Shown: in pieces, positions 5,837 to 6,346 of the stretch
How positions within the stretch are numbered: position 1 is the first letter of the stretch
Layout of the letters: each line of letters opens with the position of its first letter
Source: an uncultured Blautia sp.
GTDB taxonomy: Bacteria; Bacillota; Clostridia; Lachnospirales; Lachnospiraceae
DNA length: 6,346 nucleotides
NCBI GenBank assembly: GCA_900551465.1
Contig: URWL01000126.1
Location: forward strand, 1 to 6,346
Direction: 5' to 3'
Made by a program: the position numbers and the translations under genes
The notes under the pieces: generated by a model
Told to the model about the DNA's origin: nothing
The model's database searches: none
What the model saw: the letters and a program-made list of their open reading frames with translations, nothing else

Positions 5837-6346
5837 TTATTCTTGTAACAACCAATCAGCTATATCGTAAATTTCAATTCCTTCGTAGCTATATTTCGGA
5901 TGCCTGGTTCTGGCAATAATCATTTTGGGATAAGCATCTCGAATCTGAAGCAGAGGCAAATATTCTCTCTCAAATGTTTTCTGCTCTGAGATATTGTCAC
6001 TTACCTGAATATAAATCTTTTCACTGCCGCGCTGAGCAACAAAATCGATTTCTTTTTGATAGAGCTTGCCAACATAAACATCGTATCCACGGCGAAGAAG
6101 CTCAATACAAACCATGTTCTCGTAAACTCTGCCATAGTCCATGTTCCTGCTTCCAAGTATTGCATATCGAATGCCACTGTCACACAGATAGAATTTTTCA
6201 GAGCTTTCGAGGTACTTCTTGCCACGAATGTCATATCTCTTAACATCATAAAACACGAAGGCATTACACAAGTATTTGATGTACTTGCCAACGGTTACAT
6301 GATTAGTGGGTGTTTCCTTCGCTGTTAGCAGCTGACTAACTTTATT
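5837..6346 (-). CDS. C-terminal part of an AAA ATPase with DUF4143 domain, partial at the window edge
   Basis: The minus-strand frame is open from the window edge at 6346 to a TAA at 5839-5837, giving 169 codons and no start of its own. It begins in the linker ([12 protein letters not shown]), continues with the helical segment [17 protein letters not shown] and the typical [12 protein letters not shown], then the conserved [22 protein letters not shown]. The following [17 protein letters not shown] has the acidic and Q-V residues of the PD-(D/E)XK-like fold found at the end of DUF4143 proteins. The missing N-terminal part would carry the Walker A and B ATPase domain (AAA_14). These proteins are common in gut Clostridia, Bacteroidia and archaea; their function is not established. 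A TTG inside the frame at 6271 is not a credible start because the family sequence continues upstream of it. Confidence 0.85.
   Translation of the reverse strand, partial: NKVSQLLTAKETPTNHVTVGKYIKYLCNAFVFYDVKRYDIRGKKYLESSEKFYLCDSGIRYAILGSRNMDYGRVYENMVCIELLRRGYDVYVGKLYQKEIDFVAQRGSEKIYIQVSDNISEQKTFEREYLPLLQIRDAYPKMIIARTRHPKYSYEGIEIYDIADWLLQE

Noticed and set aside
1..6346. tRNA, rRNA, CRISPR arrays, riboswitches, insertion-sequence ends
   Set aside because: No cloverleaf, regular spaced repeats beyond the CCTTGAG array, conserved aptamer pattern or transposase-like frame was found on either strand.

Overview
The window looks like chromosomal DNA from a low-to-moderate GC Firmicute, most likely a spore-forming Clostridia of the Lachnospiraceae type. 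The evidence is strong AGGAGG ribosome-binding sites, TTG start use, the protein families present, and a fragment resembling the C-terminus of the sporulation protease SpoIVB. The assignment is inference from these features, not from a database match.

Positions 179-2667 (minus strand) hold a three-gene ABC transporter operon: an ATPase of the BcrA/LanF type followed by two six-helix ABC-2 permeases. The genes overlap or abut, so they are almost certainly co-transcribed and translated. Diverging from it, positions 2839-4901 (plus strand) hold an OmpR-family response regulator and a membrane sensor histidine kinase that overlap by 4 bp. Together this is the layout of a peptide-antibiotic sensing and resistance module of the LanFEG+RK or CprABC-KR type. 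No precursor peptide, modification enzyme or LanI lipoprotein is visible, so it looks like a stand-alone resistance module rather than producer self-immunity.

The 171-bp divergent intergenic region carries the most striking regulatory signal. Three exact CCTTGAG copies lie at 11 and 22 bp, with a degenerate fourth copy in register between them. This forms an 11-bp-periodic direct-repeat array as expected for an OmpR-family regulator, placed at the -35 region of the ABC operon promoter. A separate 17-bp palindrome sits in the leader of the regulator gene.

Positions 4902-5213 carry no intact gene. They hold a strong bidirectional terminator hairpin and, on the minus strand, about 38 codons resembling the C-terminal end of SpoIVB (peptidase S55) with damaged conserved glycines. 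A GNAT acetyltransferase gene (5214-5729, minus) runs directly into this remnant. Further right is the 3' part of a DUF4143-type AAA ATPase gene that continues past the window edge, with its own weak terminator.

At the left edge a short reading frame begins with a good ribosome-binding site but stops after 11 codons; removing one A from its A6 run would open it to the window edge.
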